A stretch of 64,000 nucleotides of DNA. Origin: Dermatophagoides farinae. Its lineage: Eukaryota > Arthropoda > Arachnida > Sarcoptiformes > Pyroglyphidae. Positions 36,160-49,500 of the stretch are shown in pieces. The position numbers were made by a program, and so were the translations under genes. The stretch's first letter is position 1. Each line of letters begins with the position of its first letter. Below the pieces are notes generated by a model that saw only the letters and a list, made by a program, of their open reading frames with translations, was not told where the DNA came from and searched no databases. The stretch spans positions 3,603,001-3,667,000 of the forward strand of contig NC_134682.1 in the NCBI RefSeq assembly GCF_024713945.1. The letters are read 5' to 3'.

Positions 36160-39100
36160 ATGGAGCTCATTGTGATCGACAATAATCATGAAGATATCGA
36201 TGATTGCATCCAAAATCAACCACGTGATAAACATTACAATCGTTCCACTATACGACCACATTTGCTTGATCATCGGACACATATTCGAAGACGGTTTACG
36301 ATATCAAATCTACATCAATGGCCACCTTTTGTCATTCCCACAATACTAATGTTACTGCTGCATATCATCACGATTGTCCACTCAGGTAGGCGCCCGTTAT
36401 CATCATTCAGACCAATCATTATCCAATTGGAAAAAGGCCAACAGATAACAGATTTTACTCATTATCAGTGAAGAAAAGATATCATTTGCGAGAACAATGA
36501 TCTATTAAGCAGATAGACAAAATTTATTGAAAACAAATCTGTTCCAAATGGACAATGCTGGCCTTTCTGAAATACATTTATTTATTGATAAAATGACTAT
36601 TTACTAACATACTTATTATTCATTTCTGTAGCTATTCATCCGCCTCGTGATCTATCGGTTCAAGTGCAAAGTGGCAAATTAGTATTACTTGATTGGAATC
36701 CCCCATTGGAAGGCCGTTTTCATTCATTCAAAATAACTATAGAACCATTGTCTATCCAAGATGATAGTGGAATACGGACAATTGTCGTTGGCTTGCACGA
36801 TGCTACACCGGTTCCAATACGTGATTTGACACCAGGAGCTTCATACCAAGTTCGCCTGCATACTGTCTATCGAAATGAAGAATCTCGCCAATATCTGGAA
36901 GCCAATTTCACCACCAACCCAGCTTCTTTACCTGAACCCAAAATCTGGTTCCGTAATGAGACGACATTGCTTGTCAAACTTGCCAATCCAGCTGAATCTA
37001 TCTTTGATCATTACCGTGTCACGATTTCTCCAGACGATGCTTATGAATCCCATAAGAATTATCGAACGTCCGGAACTTGGACATCGACCTTCGGTTGCTT
37101 TTCATGGGTTGACGGCAGGCAAAACATATAACATCTCGGTACAAACGCAAAGCATAGACAGATGGAGTGAACCAACGGTAGACACATTTACCACGATGCC
37201 ATTCGCTCCTGGTCATATTACCGAATACGAGGACTATCCTGCCAGAACATATTCGAATTCTGCTCCAACCTCAATTCAACAACACGAACCTCCCACATTC
37301 ACTAACGGTGGACCACCAGAAACGTTAACTATACAAGACGGACGTGATGCAGAAATCCAATGTGAAGCTACTGGATCTCCATTTCCTACTGTCGAGTGGT
37401 GGTATCAAACTACCGGCCAACCAAAACGTCGTCTTGATTTGGATTCAAAACGAAAATACGACAGCAATGCCCATGGAGCTTTGATTATCACTCAAGTAGA
37501 GAAATCGGACGAGGGCATGTACACCTGCGTTAGACAAAACAATCTAGGTGTAATCAACGGAACGACACGTTTGTCCGTCATCATACGTACACAGATTGAC
37601 CAGCCACCGGTAGACAGTAAAGTCATTCTTAGTTCGACTGCTGAACTTCAATGTCGTGTACGTCACGATCCGACAATTCCGGTCAAAGTTTACTGGACTT
37701 TTCAAAAACGAAACCTGACGGCCATCACCTCTTCACGAATCAAAATAACGGCCGACAACACATTGCATATCGAACAGGTGCGAAACACTGACGTTGGTCT
37801 TTATACATGTCGTGTGGAATCTATTGGCGGTAATGACAAGCGCTCTGCTCGACTTGACGTTATAGAATTGCCACACCCACCAACCAATGTTGTAGCCACA
37901 CTCAACGTCAACGGTGGTCTCGTAAACGTATCATGGACGCCTCCGTTTGATGGAAATTCACCCATCACTAAATATGTAGTTCAGATGCGAACGATCGCTA
38001 ACAACCCTATTAATCATGCAGATTCTGATTCGACTCGGGTTACAGCAGGAACAGCTTCAAAGCAACCATCTAATGACGACGAACTAGTTTATGGTGTCAA
38101 CACATGGACAACAGCTTCAATGAACATCTCATCCACACAGAATTTTGTACTCATCACCAATCTTCGTCCTGCAACTACCTATCAATTCCGTGTATCGGCC
38201 GTAAATTCTGTGGGTGAAGGTCAGCCCAGTGCTTCGTCTAATCCACCGATTACATTGCCTGCACAACCGCCAAATTCCAGTCCAGTAGGTGTGGTAGGTG
38301 CTCCTCGTTCATCGACAGCCATCACAATCCAATGGCAGCAGCCACCTCCAGAATCACATAATGGCCACCTGTTGGGCTACATTGTTCGTTACAAACTGGC
38401 TGGCTATGCCGAACACACCCCTTGGTACACGTACAATGTGACCAATGCTGCTCAAATGTCCTGCTTGCTTGAAGATTTGATCGTATGGCAGAATTATCAG
38501 ATTCAGGTAGCCGCATACAACGAAATGGGTATAGGTATTTATAGTTCCAGCATTTACGTTCGAACCAAAGAAGGTCGACCGGCCGCACAAGTCAGAGCGT
38601 TACTGGCCGAAGCCATTAATTCTACTGCCATACGTGTTCAATGGTTTTCACCCGATCCACAGCTCATCAACGGCATTAACCAAGGTTATAAAGTTCAGGC
38701 TTGGATTTCAAAGAATTCCACGGCCACCAATGTAAATTCAGCCAATCCCACCGAAGATTATCGATCGCTAGAATCTAACACACATCCATATCCGAGTATC
38801 GGACTGTTTTCAGAACAGCTGGCTCGCGAAATCACTGTACCACCCTCACCATTTCATCAGGATGGTCAACAAATTGCCATCATGGACGGACTAGAACCAT
38901 ATACTACGTACGACGTAACTGTTCTTTGTTTTACTAGTGCTGGCGATGGACCGAAATTTGAACCACCTCCTGTTGTTACCACCGAACAAGATTTGCCTCA
39001 GGAAGTAGCTTTTCTTAAATTCCGTGATATCCTCGACAAGAGTGTTCGTGTCATATGGTCTCGGCCGAAAAAAGTTAATGGCAAATTGAAAGGTTATACA

Positions 39101-42100
39101 CTTCGCTATTATTCTGTCGGCCATGAACGAACCACCGCTATAGTTAAGAATCTGACTGCCACAGAAAACCAGACCATAATCATGAATCTTATTCCTCAAA
39201 CCGCCTACACATTCCAGATAAATGCATGGACGGATGTTGGAGCTGGACCTATTATTAGTTCGACAATTCAGAGCTCAGTTCCACCTGTTCTTCCAATCGC
39301 TCCTACTCATCTGGCCATATCAAACATACAGCCTTTTTCTGTCGTCTTGCAATTCACACCTGGATTTAATGGCAATGCATCTATCACTAAGTGGATCGTT
39401 GAAAGTCAACTCTATAAATTACGTAATGCTGAAAACTGGTCAGTCATTTATGAATCGATTAATCATACACAGGAAGATGCCATCACTGTGCACAATCTTC
39501 GTCCGTACGTCGAATATCGACTTCGTCTCATTCCTGTAAATGTAGTGGGCCCAGCACTCAAACCATCTGCTCCTTCACCTCCATTTCAAACGTTGCAAGC
39601 ATTACCACAGGGTCCACCATCAAACGTTACCGTACGTACAGTATCGGCTACCGCTTTGCGAGTTCGATGGACACCACTTCCGCCTGAATCATGGCATGGC
39701 CATCCACGTGGATACAACATCACCTGGCGTCAACTAACAAACGATGGATCGCCAATAACAAATGAGCCTTTGAAATGGCACATTCTTTCTGATTATCATT
39801 CACATTCTTACCTTATCACCTCGTTGAAAGAATACACTAACTATGGAATACAGGTGTTTACACTCAACGATCTTGGTACATCACATGGCAGCCACTATTA
39901 CATACAACGAACCAACGAAGCAACTCCAAGCTCTGGGCCTCATTCTGTCCAGGTAAGATCCACTTCATCGACGACCATCGTAGTCGACTGGGATGATGTG
40001 GCCGAGTACGATCGTAATGGTATTATCCAAGGCTTCAAAGTTCGATACGCAATACTCAAGAATGGTAATGTTGCTCAATTCAAATTGATCGAAAGCAATT
40101 CATCACGTACGGCTACACTAACCGAATTGAAAAAGTACACTCGTTATCAGATCAGTGTGTGTGCTTTTACTCACGTTGGCGATGGTGTTTATTCAATGCC
40201 AGTCATGGCCGAAACATTCCAGGACGTACCTGGACCACCGTCAAATGTGACTTTTCCAGATGTTACGCTCACCACAGCTCGTATCAAATGGGATATACCT
40301 GAAGAGCCTAACGGTGAAATTTTAGCCTACAAGATTGCCTATCGTCTTAGCGATGATCAGTACTATCACCAATCACCTATCACACGCGAGTTCCAATCAA
40401 CTGACCGGACCTATCGATTTTTAGACCTTCGTCCTGAAACATACTACATGTTCGAGGTTACTGCTAAAACGATTGAAGGCTGGGGTCAAGCAGCTAAAGC
40501 ACTGGTTTACACGACCAACACTCGTGAACTTCCATCACCACCATCACAGCCGCTTATCAGTGTATCGCAAATAAGTTCGCGACAAGTAACCATCAGCTGG
40601 ACCCCTGGTCGTGATGGCTACGCTCCACTCCGATACTACACTGTGCAAATTTCTAGCCAGGGTGGTCACTGGTGGACATATCCGCACAAAATAGATCCAA
40701 CCATTCGATCGTACAAACTGACCAATCTTCGACCATTCACAACATATCAGTTTCGTTTGAAAGCTACCAACGATATCGGTGATTCCGGTTGGTCTTCTGA
40801 ATCACCCATAACTCGAACATTACCAGCTCCACCAGACACAGTTCCAGAATCAGTGACCGTATCACCGTTCACACCTACATCGATATCGGTTCGTTGGATG
40901 TCTGTACAGGATTGGAATGGTGATGAAATGGGCGCTGGCTATCGTGTCCAGTACTGTCTAATAACCGAGCAAGGAGTGGGTGGTTCATGTCCTTCATCAC
41001 TAGTTCGTGGCAAGAATCGCACCCAAGCCACTATTGACAATCTTGAAAGAGATCAGCATTACGAAATACGTGTCATCGCTTTCAATGGACAAGGTGATGG
41101 TCCTTCTACCAAGCCCAAAGTTGTTTACGTTGGTGAAGGTAAGTGTTTTCATGATCAATTTTATGTAGATCACTAAAGCCTTTTCACTTTCGTTAGCTGT
41201 ACCTACCGGTGAACCATTGGATATTTGTGCCGAACCGCTTAGTTCAACCGAAATTAAGGTCACATGGAAACCCCCAGATCAATCCAAACAGAATGGCCAG
41301 ATAATGGGCTACAAGATATTCTACTGGGTTCATATGCTTAATAGATCGAATTCTGTGATTGACTCGAATCAACATACAAAATCGTTGCCACGCGAGATGA
41401 TGGAGATTGTACCTGACACACTTTCTTCGTTTATTCTACTTGACTTGTACAAATGGACCAACTACTCAATACAAATTTCGGCATTCAATCCAGCTGGTGA
41501 TGGCCCTAGATCCAAGCCAACGATCGTGCAAACACTAGAGGATTTACCTGGTGAAATTGGTCCTATTGAGTTCGATGAGATCACCATGTCACAGGTGAAA
41601 GTATCATGGCGTCCACCGGCAGAACCAAACGGTCTTTTGCTCGGCTATTACATCACATATGAGACATTGATTGGTGATTTCAGCAAACAAGTCAAACAAA
41701 AAATAAACGATTCCTACCTTATGGTCAGTGCTTTGCGTGAACGAGTTACTTACACGTTTAAAGTTCGTGCTGAAAATAGCGTAGGCCTTGGACCTGAGCG
41801 TATTGGAAATGGTAATGAATCAAATTCATCATTTTCACTTTTAATTGGATTTTTTTTTTACAGTGACAACCGGCCCTCAATTTGAAAGTCCACCTCCACC
41901 TTTCGAAGTTATATCACAGCAAACGCTAACATCAGTCCGACTCAAATGGAAAAATCCAGATTTTCGCGAGCCGATCTTAGGTTATCTGATCGAGGCTAAA
42001 AATCTAAACAAAAAATCGTCTCTTGAGTGGCAACCGATTATTACATTGCGCAATGGCCGCCAAGATCGTTACGAGTTAAGCTTCACACAATTATCACCTT

Positions 42101-43524
42101 CTTCCCAGTATCAATTCCGAGTCATGTCGTTCAATCATATTGGTGTTTCTGAACCAGCCTATCCAAACAAATTGTATGGTGGCCAGTCCATTATAATGAC
42201 GCCATCGCATTTGGAATTAAGAGCTAGAATGCCATACTACCGAGAGACATGGTTTGTGATTCTCTGTGCCTGTCTCAGTGTCATTATCACCATCATGGTA
42301 ATTGCGGCACTCTGTGTACGTAACAAGACATACAAATACAAGAAAGAAGCAATGCAAAACACTGGAAGTCAAGATCGCCTAAGTGAACTTGGTTTTGGCC
42401 TTGATGACAATTTTGACAACCCACTGAGTCAGATGGCCGGACAATCGCTCGAAATGGAAATGCGTGGCATAGTCAATGGAGGTTCGACGGTTGGTCTCAT
42501 CATGCCAAACATGGCCGTTAATAGCGATACGCTGGTTCCAATCGCTATGGCCGGTAACTCTAACCTAAATGATCGCAATCGATCAACGCTACGATCGAAT
42601 CGTGGCAAGGGCAAAGATAATCATGCCAACAACATGCTTAACACGGCCGCCATTTCCGCCCAAGCCAGACAACCTCCAAGGCCATGTCCTGGTTCGTTTT
42701 CTTACTCGGATGAAGACGATCTCGACAATGATGATGACCTTTATGTTGGTGATTCAGATATAAAACCGCCCGCTGGTCTCTATGATCTGAGCAGTGGAAA
42801 TGATTCGTTAACCGAAAAACCAAGCGAATTGAGCTCGACTGGACCAGATTCTGAAGATTCAGATGACCATGATGAGCTAGTGGCTGCCAATATGTTTGTA
42901 AACCATTACGCCAATGTAAATGATACTCTTCGTAAAGGATTGTCTTGGAAAAAACAAGCCAAGCCTTACATTGTACCAACAAGCAGTAATCAAAACATTT
43001 ACACCACCAGTACATCGAGCAAAGCTCCCCCTTCACATCCACCCCCACCACATCCAGCTTCAGCAGCCACATCTAGCCGTTCTCCTTACAAACCGTTACC
43101 TTACCCCCCACCTCCCCCTCCACCGATGATACAATCGACAGCAGCTTCTAAAGTTCCAACACCACCACCTCCAGCATCATCGTCTTCATCACTGCATGGA
43201 TCCAACTACAATCTAACATCGAATCACCAGCCGCAATCATCATTGTCCAAATTCATGGCCGCATCGTCGTCCTCTCAATCATCAATCAATAGGGTCGGTT
43301 TTCCGAATCGACCACCGCCTCCAGCTCCAGCCCCACCTAGTTATCTATCTGCATTGAGTGGAGAAGCTGAAGTGGACAATACCGTGACGTCTACTCAATC
43401 ACAATCAAATGGTGGCCCAAGTAATTCTAGCGGCAGCAACACTGTTTTGAATGGAGGCAGAATCATCGTAAATAATATGGCCGGAAGTCGAGCTCCTTTA
43501 CCAGGTTTCTCATCATTCGTGTAA
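36160..43524 (+). CDS. sdk: Sidekick-type cell adhesion protein with rearranged N-terminus
   Basis: Four exons: 36160-36385, 36632-41138, 41197-41811 and 41864-43524. All three introns (246, 58 and 52 bases) are in phase 1, and the total is about 2335 residues if one extra base near 37049-37051 is skipped. Order: signal segment (about 55-75), two FN3 domains (about 76-270), two Ig domains matching Ig5-Ig6 of sidekick (about 295-490), thirteen FN3 domains, a membrane segment FVILCACLSVIITIMVIAAL near 1912-1936, and a Ser/Pro-rich tail of about 400 residues with poly-Pro tracts. The protein ends GFSSFV, the PDZ ligand known in sidekick proteins. These proteins mediate homophilic adhesion at neuronal synapses and at tricellular junctions. 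Usual sidekick has six Ig domains; here Ig1-4 are missing and two FN3 domains stand in their place. Codons are clearly less AT-rich than in genes to the right. AATAAA lies at 43646. Confidence 0.9.
37040..37060 (+). other. Apparent one-base frameshift in the second FN3 domain of sidekick
   Basis: The frame that encodes the first FN3 domain runs to a stop at 37131, while the second half of the next FN3 domain and all the rest lie one frame later. No usable intron is present. Skipping one base of the CCC run at 37049-37051 keeps a good FN3 pattern through the joint. It may be an assembly error, a polymorphism or a real frameshift. Confidence 0.65.
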
Positions 43525-43645
43525 ATAAATACACACATGTCTATAGCTCCTACAGGTGTGGGAGATCCAAGTGTAAATAACATTGGTTCATTTGGTCATA
43601 TTTTCACATTGTAATGTTTTATCATTCTCATTTTCATTTATTTTG

Positions 43646-43651
43646 AATAAA
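43646..43651 (+). terminator. Polyadenylation signal of sidekick
   Basis: AATAAA 122 bases past the stop codon at 43524. Confidence 0.6.
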
Positions 43652-43659
43652 ATACTTAT

Positions 43660-45880
43660 ACATTCGGAAACTGAATGATGGACAAATTAATATTTAACCA
43701 TATACCAAGCACGGATATTTTGAATCTATTCGACAAACTCTACATTCTGGCCAAAGGTGGCGTTTGTATCTGTTTTGATGAACCAAAAAATCTGAGATCG
43801 ACATTCAAATGAAACAAGTACTTGGAACAAATATTTGATTCAAATAAAACACCAATTGAATAATATTTGAAAATAGCCATTCATTATCGATATTACATTA
43901 CCGATGATGATTTTTATCATGCCATAATGATGTTAATTGCTACTGGACTACTATCAAAAGCGAATCCATTCGAATCTCGACGTCATCGAAGACAGAAAAA
44001 CACCATCAAATACATTAATAACGGGTACCACCATGAATTTTCTATCAAACAAATTAGAATATAAATTTTTTTTTTCGTTTTGTTTTCCCATGTTTTCATA
44101 TCATAAACATATGTTCAATCAATCATAACAAAAAAAAAAATGCCAACAACATGCGAAAAAATAACTAAAACATCGAGAAAAATTTACTAAAAAATGAACT
44201 GAACATGAACATTTCTACTGATAAACAATCATTCATTCTCATTGAGCGATGGGGCCAACAACAACATGTTTGAATTTTTTTTTAATCAAATTATATGAAA
44301 ATTCATGATAAATCATTCAAACATAAAATTGGATGACCAAAAAATGGATCATACATTTAGTTTTAGTTTTCTATTATCCATACCTATATTTATTCATTCA
44401 TTCGTAAACAATCGATCAATCAATCGATGTCAAATTATGAGAATTTTTCTATTTTGAATCCTAATTCCATAGTTGATTAAAATGAAAAGAATCAAAGACT
44501 TGCTTTGAAGATTTTTTTTTTCACCAGAATACAAAAAAAAACAACGTGATTCGAATTCACATATCTTATATTCATCATTTTCTCTTTTATTTTTAAAGGT
44601 TTTAAAGTCACATCAATTTGAATCATCATCGTCATCATCATCATCAATGTTGATGGTGATAATAAAATCAAGAATATCGTGGAATGGAATAAAAATTTTT
44701 TTCCCTTTAAAAAGAAAAATTTCAAGCCAATATTCGGTTCGATGCTTACAACGACTACGTTACTTGATGATGATATTTTCTCGAGAATTCATCCAATAAC
44801 CTCTTGGCATATTAGAAATATTTGATATAATAAAATTTTCGTAAGAATTATCAACAGACAAACAAAAATAATTCTGAAATTTCATATCATTTACGTTCAT
44901 ACAAGAATATAACGAGAATCATATGAATCGTATTCCCAGGAATCAAAATATTTGATGATTCATCCAATTAACGATACAAATTCAATATATCGATTACTAA
45001 ACAGTCGATTATTGAGCTAAATAGTCATTGGAATTGATTACGATAATAATAATAATAATAAACAAACAATTCAGATTCAGAATTGAATAAGCAAAACAAT
45101 AAGCACATTAGAATTAAGAATAGCCAAAACAATATATAAAGAATGGCTATCATAATGATGGTGAGAATTTTTTGTGTAAGATAAAAAAGAAAAATTCACA
45201 CATTCATTGCTACCATATACTGCTGCTATCTAAGAAAAAAAAAACGTTAAATGTTTTATTTTTCAAAACAAACAAAAATTCCATTCCGAATAACATCATC
45301 ATTTTTCTTCTGAGGTATGTGTGTATTAACTGGTGGAATATCTTTTTTTTTCTTTTTCATTTAGAATCGAAACACACATAGCATAGCATATATATAAGAT
45401 TATGTGGCAAAGTCACGTTTATTTCAACTTTTTTTGTGTGTGTGTGTTTGTGTAGTGTTTTAAGCTAGAATCCAAAAAAAAACGATCCAGAACCAATCAA
45501 CAACAACAACAACAATCTAGAATCAGAATAACACGGACATTTGGTCAGCTCGATTCATTCAAAGTTTACAAGTTTCCAATGAGATATCTGCTTGATTCAA
45601 AAATCATCATTTCAATCATAAACATTTTTGTCGTTGTTGTTGTTGTTGATGTGTTAAACTGTGATAAACTTTCATAACATCTTGTACAGGAGACATACAG
45701 CAATCCATCAAAATAATTCGATCGGTTTCTCGAACAAAATATAATGGGTACGACCGGTCGATTTGGCAAAAGTAGTTCTTTCCTCATCCGATCCAATTGT
45801 ACACGTTATACCATAAATAATTTTGGCATTTTAAAAATTTATTCATTCAAATTGATTTGATTTTTGGTTCAAGTTTTTAA
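43660..45880. other. AT-rich intergenic region, no gene seen
   Basis: About 2.2 kb with A and T homopolymers, a CAA tract (45504-45516) and a CAT tract (44625-44646). Frames are short. From about here rightwards the DNA is visibly more AT-rich than before. Confidence 0.6.
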
Positions 45881-45895
45881 TTTTTCATCATAATA

Positions 45896-46297
45896 ATGAC
45901 TAAAATTCCACAAACTGATTTGTTTGTTTTTTTTTCGTTTTTTATTATTACAATAGCCGGAATCGAAAACACTGATTATTCCGAATTATTTCTTGGTATC
46001 ATGTACATATTGGGTTTCTTTTCAACTACAATCATTTTATTCATTCTATTCTTATTCATCATGTGGTTACGTGAACGTTTTTGTCTTAAACGTCGACAAC
46101 AACAACAACAACAACAACAATTACGAAGACAATCAACAATAATGAATCATAAACAAAGACAATCAAGTCTTATTGTACCGGATAGGATTGTAATTAAATC
46201 ATCATTATCATCATCATCACAAATGAATCGACTACCGCCGGCACCATTACCGCCACTAGAAAGAAAAATGCGTATCGTTTCCATGCCAAATTCTTAG
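45896..46297 (+). CDS. Small membrane protein, 133 residues, unrecognised
   Basis: A single-exon frame of 133 residues. The N-terminus (LFVFFSFFIITIAGIE) looks like a signal peptide, residues about 8-23. A second hydrophobic span (LGFFSTTIILFILFLFIMWL) lies at about 38-58 and is followed at once by a basic stretch (RERFCLKRR), as in a type I single-pass protein. The inner tail has a poly-Gln run from CAA repeats, Ser runs, and a Pro-rich segment (PPAPLPPLER). AATAAA lies at 46360, 63 bases past the stop. No family was recognised. The signal-segment-basic order and the nearby polyadenylation site support a real gene, but low complexity keeps confidence moderate. Confidence 0.5.
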   Translation: MTKIPQTDLFVFFSFFIITIAGIENTDYSELFLGIMYILGFFSTTIILFILFLFIMWLRERFCLKRRQQQQQQQQLRRQSTIMNHKQRQSSLIVPDRIVIKSSLSSSSQMNRLPPAPLPPLERKMRIVSMPNS

Positions 46298-46359
46298 CAT
46301 TGCATGTAATTAATTAATTAATCCCAGAATGTCACCAAATTGCTGCCTTTTTTTGTAAT

Positions 46360-46365
46360 AATAAA
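46360..46365 (+). terminator. Polyadenylation signal of the small membrane protein
   Basis: AATAAA 63 bases past the stop at 46297. The next gene starts about 210 bases further on. Confidence 0.45.
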
Positions 46366-46575
46366 TAAATAAACTATAAATTAAAATAGAAAAAAAACAG
46401 AAACAAAATTTTTAATTTAATTTAATTGAAAAAAATTTCGTTTCATTATAAAATAAAACGGAATTAAATTGTAATGATCTGGATTGATTTTTTAAAATTA
46501 TAATTTGGGCGTTTTTTCTGTATATTTTCCAAAAAAAAAAACAAAAATTTTTGATAATAATAATAATAAAAATAA

Positions 46576-49500
46576 ATGGAATCAAAAGAAAATTATGGCT
46601 CAAAAAATAAGCTTATAAGTCCACCACCAAAATATATTCGTAGTACACCATATCGTTTTAGAGAATCATCACCGAATCGAATTAGATCACCACCAAAATC
46701 ACCAACAAAACGACGAAAAACACCACCACTATCACCACGACAACAACAACAACAACAATCGCCACCACAAAGAATAATCACACCAATTAAAGTGAAACGT
46801 CCATCAGATAAATATTCATATCTAGATGATATCTGTTGTATTGCATTAATATGTAATGAACATCAACGTATTGGTCTTTTGGATATACCACAAAAAGGTC
46901 TATTCTTTCCATCATTATCATGTCGAATGTCAAACTATTCAGTAAATTCGGTGGTCCGTGAAATGCTTAATCGTATATTTGGCGATGTTCATGGTAAGAA
47001 TTTTTTTTTGTGATTGATTTTTTTTCTTACAAATCCAACTCACTCACACACACACAAACAAAATCGGTAGCCATTCAACCTGAATAATTCAAAGTTTATC
47101 ACAAACAAACAAACACAGTGAACAAAAAAAAGTTTTTTTTTCTTTCATTCTTTTGGTATATTTTCATTTAATCACTAATATAATTTATTCTTTATTTTTT
47201 CTGGTTTCACCACCACCACCACCACCACCATTCCGTTGAATTCAGCCAAATTTTGCAATTTTCAATTAATAGCCGAAAGAATTCAAATACCCGTAAGAAA
47301 TTTTCTACTTCGTTTCATTTATCGTATCGATGTTAGTCTTTCTACTACTACTAATGGTAATCGTTCAAGTAATAGTGGTAAAAATAATAAAAATGTAATA
47401 GGAAAAAGAAAAACAAAGGTTATTGATAATCAAACAAATAAAATGTCATCAACATCACCAAATACGACATCTGGACAACAACAAAAATGTATTTGTCAAA
47501 TGGTTCAACGAACAACTATAAAATGGTTATCATATGATGATATCTGTACTAAATTATCATCAACAATGACAATATTAGAATCTATGAATAATACCACCGG
47601 TATTGGTGGTGGTGGTGGTGGTAGTAGTTCATTATTGAATATTCGTACAAATACTACTACTGCTACTACTATTATTAATAATAATTTATTGGGCCCTGAA
47701 CCTAAATACATACTTGAACAACAATTTGGTTTATTGAAAAAACAAGTACAAAAAAAGCAAATTTCATCATCATCATCATCATCAACACCAACACCACCAA
47801 ATAATGATGTTGAATGTAAAAATGATAATGATGATCAAATGAACAGTGATGAAGATGATGAGAATGATGATGATGATGATGATGATGATGATTATCCATC
47901 AAAATATTATTCATTGGGCTGGAATGAAGTTAAATTATTCAATGATGATGATGATGATGATGATGACCAAAAAGAGAATGATGTTCATCATGAAGAGAAA
48001 CCACCACAACCATCATTGACAAACAATGTAAATTTGAATGATAACAATAATACAACAACAATTCATCATCATACAAATAATGAAAGAATCAAATTTGGTC
48101 AAATAATCAAACCTAGTACAATCAAATTGATTCAATGTCATCATCATCATCATCATCATCATCAATCGAATAATGAAATTTTCATTAAGCAAAAGAATAA
48201 TACAATAATAAGTGGTCGTCGTGAAGAAATCATTTCATTATATAATGAATTCCTATTACAATGTTATCCATCACGTTACATGACAATAATTTCATTCAAA
48301 TTATTTATGGAAAAAATTCTATCAACACAATTGACAAACGAAAGAATTGTACAATATTTTAGGTATTTGATTGTTATTGTTGTTTCACAGGGGGGAAAAC
48401 AGAAATATTTTAAATATTTTTTTTTCTTTTCAGATCATTTGATCGTCAACAATTATCATATCTAAATTTTAATAATCTATTACTTGGCCTTTTGATTGTT
48501 GGAAGACCATTTGCATGTTGTCCATCATCACAATCATCGAAAGAATGTTGTTGTCCATGTCGACAATTGAAATATCGTTTATTGTTCCATTATTATTCAT
48601 CATCATCAAAAATTCTTGATCTAAATGATATGAACAAAATGATTATTGATTATAAACGAAAAACAAAAAATTTCTTACCACCAAGATATTCAGGAGAAAA
48701 AATTATTAATGGAAATCCAAATAATAATAATAATAATAGTAGTAATGACAACAATGAATCGATGCCACAAAATCGACAACAACTTGAAGAAAGATTTCGT
48801 TCACAATCTCAGATTCCAATGGAATTAACATTCAAACAGTTTTATCATCACATTCAAAATGGACAATTATTTCGATTATTATTTGGTCTAGACAACAATA
48901 TGAATGTTGAAGAATATTTTGATAAAATCATACGTATTAATATTGAAATTGATGATTTAATATTACCATTATGGCGTCCATTGACATCAACATCACAATG
49001 GATTGCATTACAATCATCAACACAATCAACATTACGTTGTTATTCATGTAAACGAACTAGATATTATCTATCCACTTATTTTCATACATTATCAGAAATT
49101 GGTGAAGTAACTGAAGTGAATCGTTTAGATATTGAAAATATAAGTCCATCGGCAATTAATGGTGTTGGTGTAATGACCACAACAACTACAGCAACAAATG
49201 CACAGAATGTTGCTCGTCAATTTCGTCAAGATATGCAAGAAAATGAAATACATGTATTGGCCAATGATCTTATTAATCGTTTGACAAAGATTGGTTCATT
49301 TTTATTCGATTCATCCAATGATAATGAAATTGTTAATGTTGATCAATTAACATTATTGGAAAATTGGTTCTATAAAGAAAAAATTGAAATGATTAATAAT
49401 TTGAAAATGATTTGTCAAAAAGCAGAAGAAATATTTGCCCTTGAACCAAGGTTATTGAACGTATGTTTTGAGCATTTCTGGAAAAAAAATTTCAGAAAAG

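Noticed and set aside
38322-43072. Minus-strand frames of 60-144 residues under sidekick
   Set aside because: They are antisense shadows of the sidekick exons without promoters or domains.
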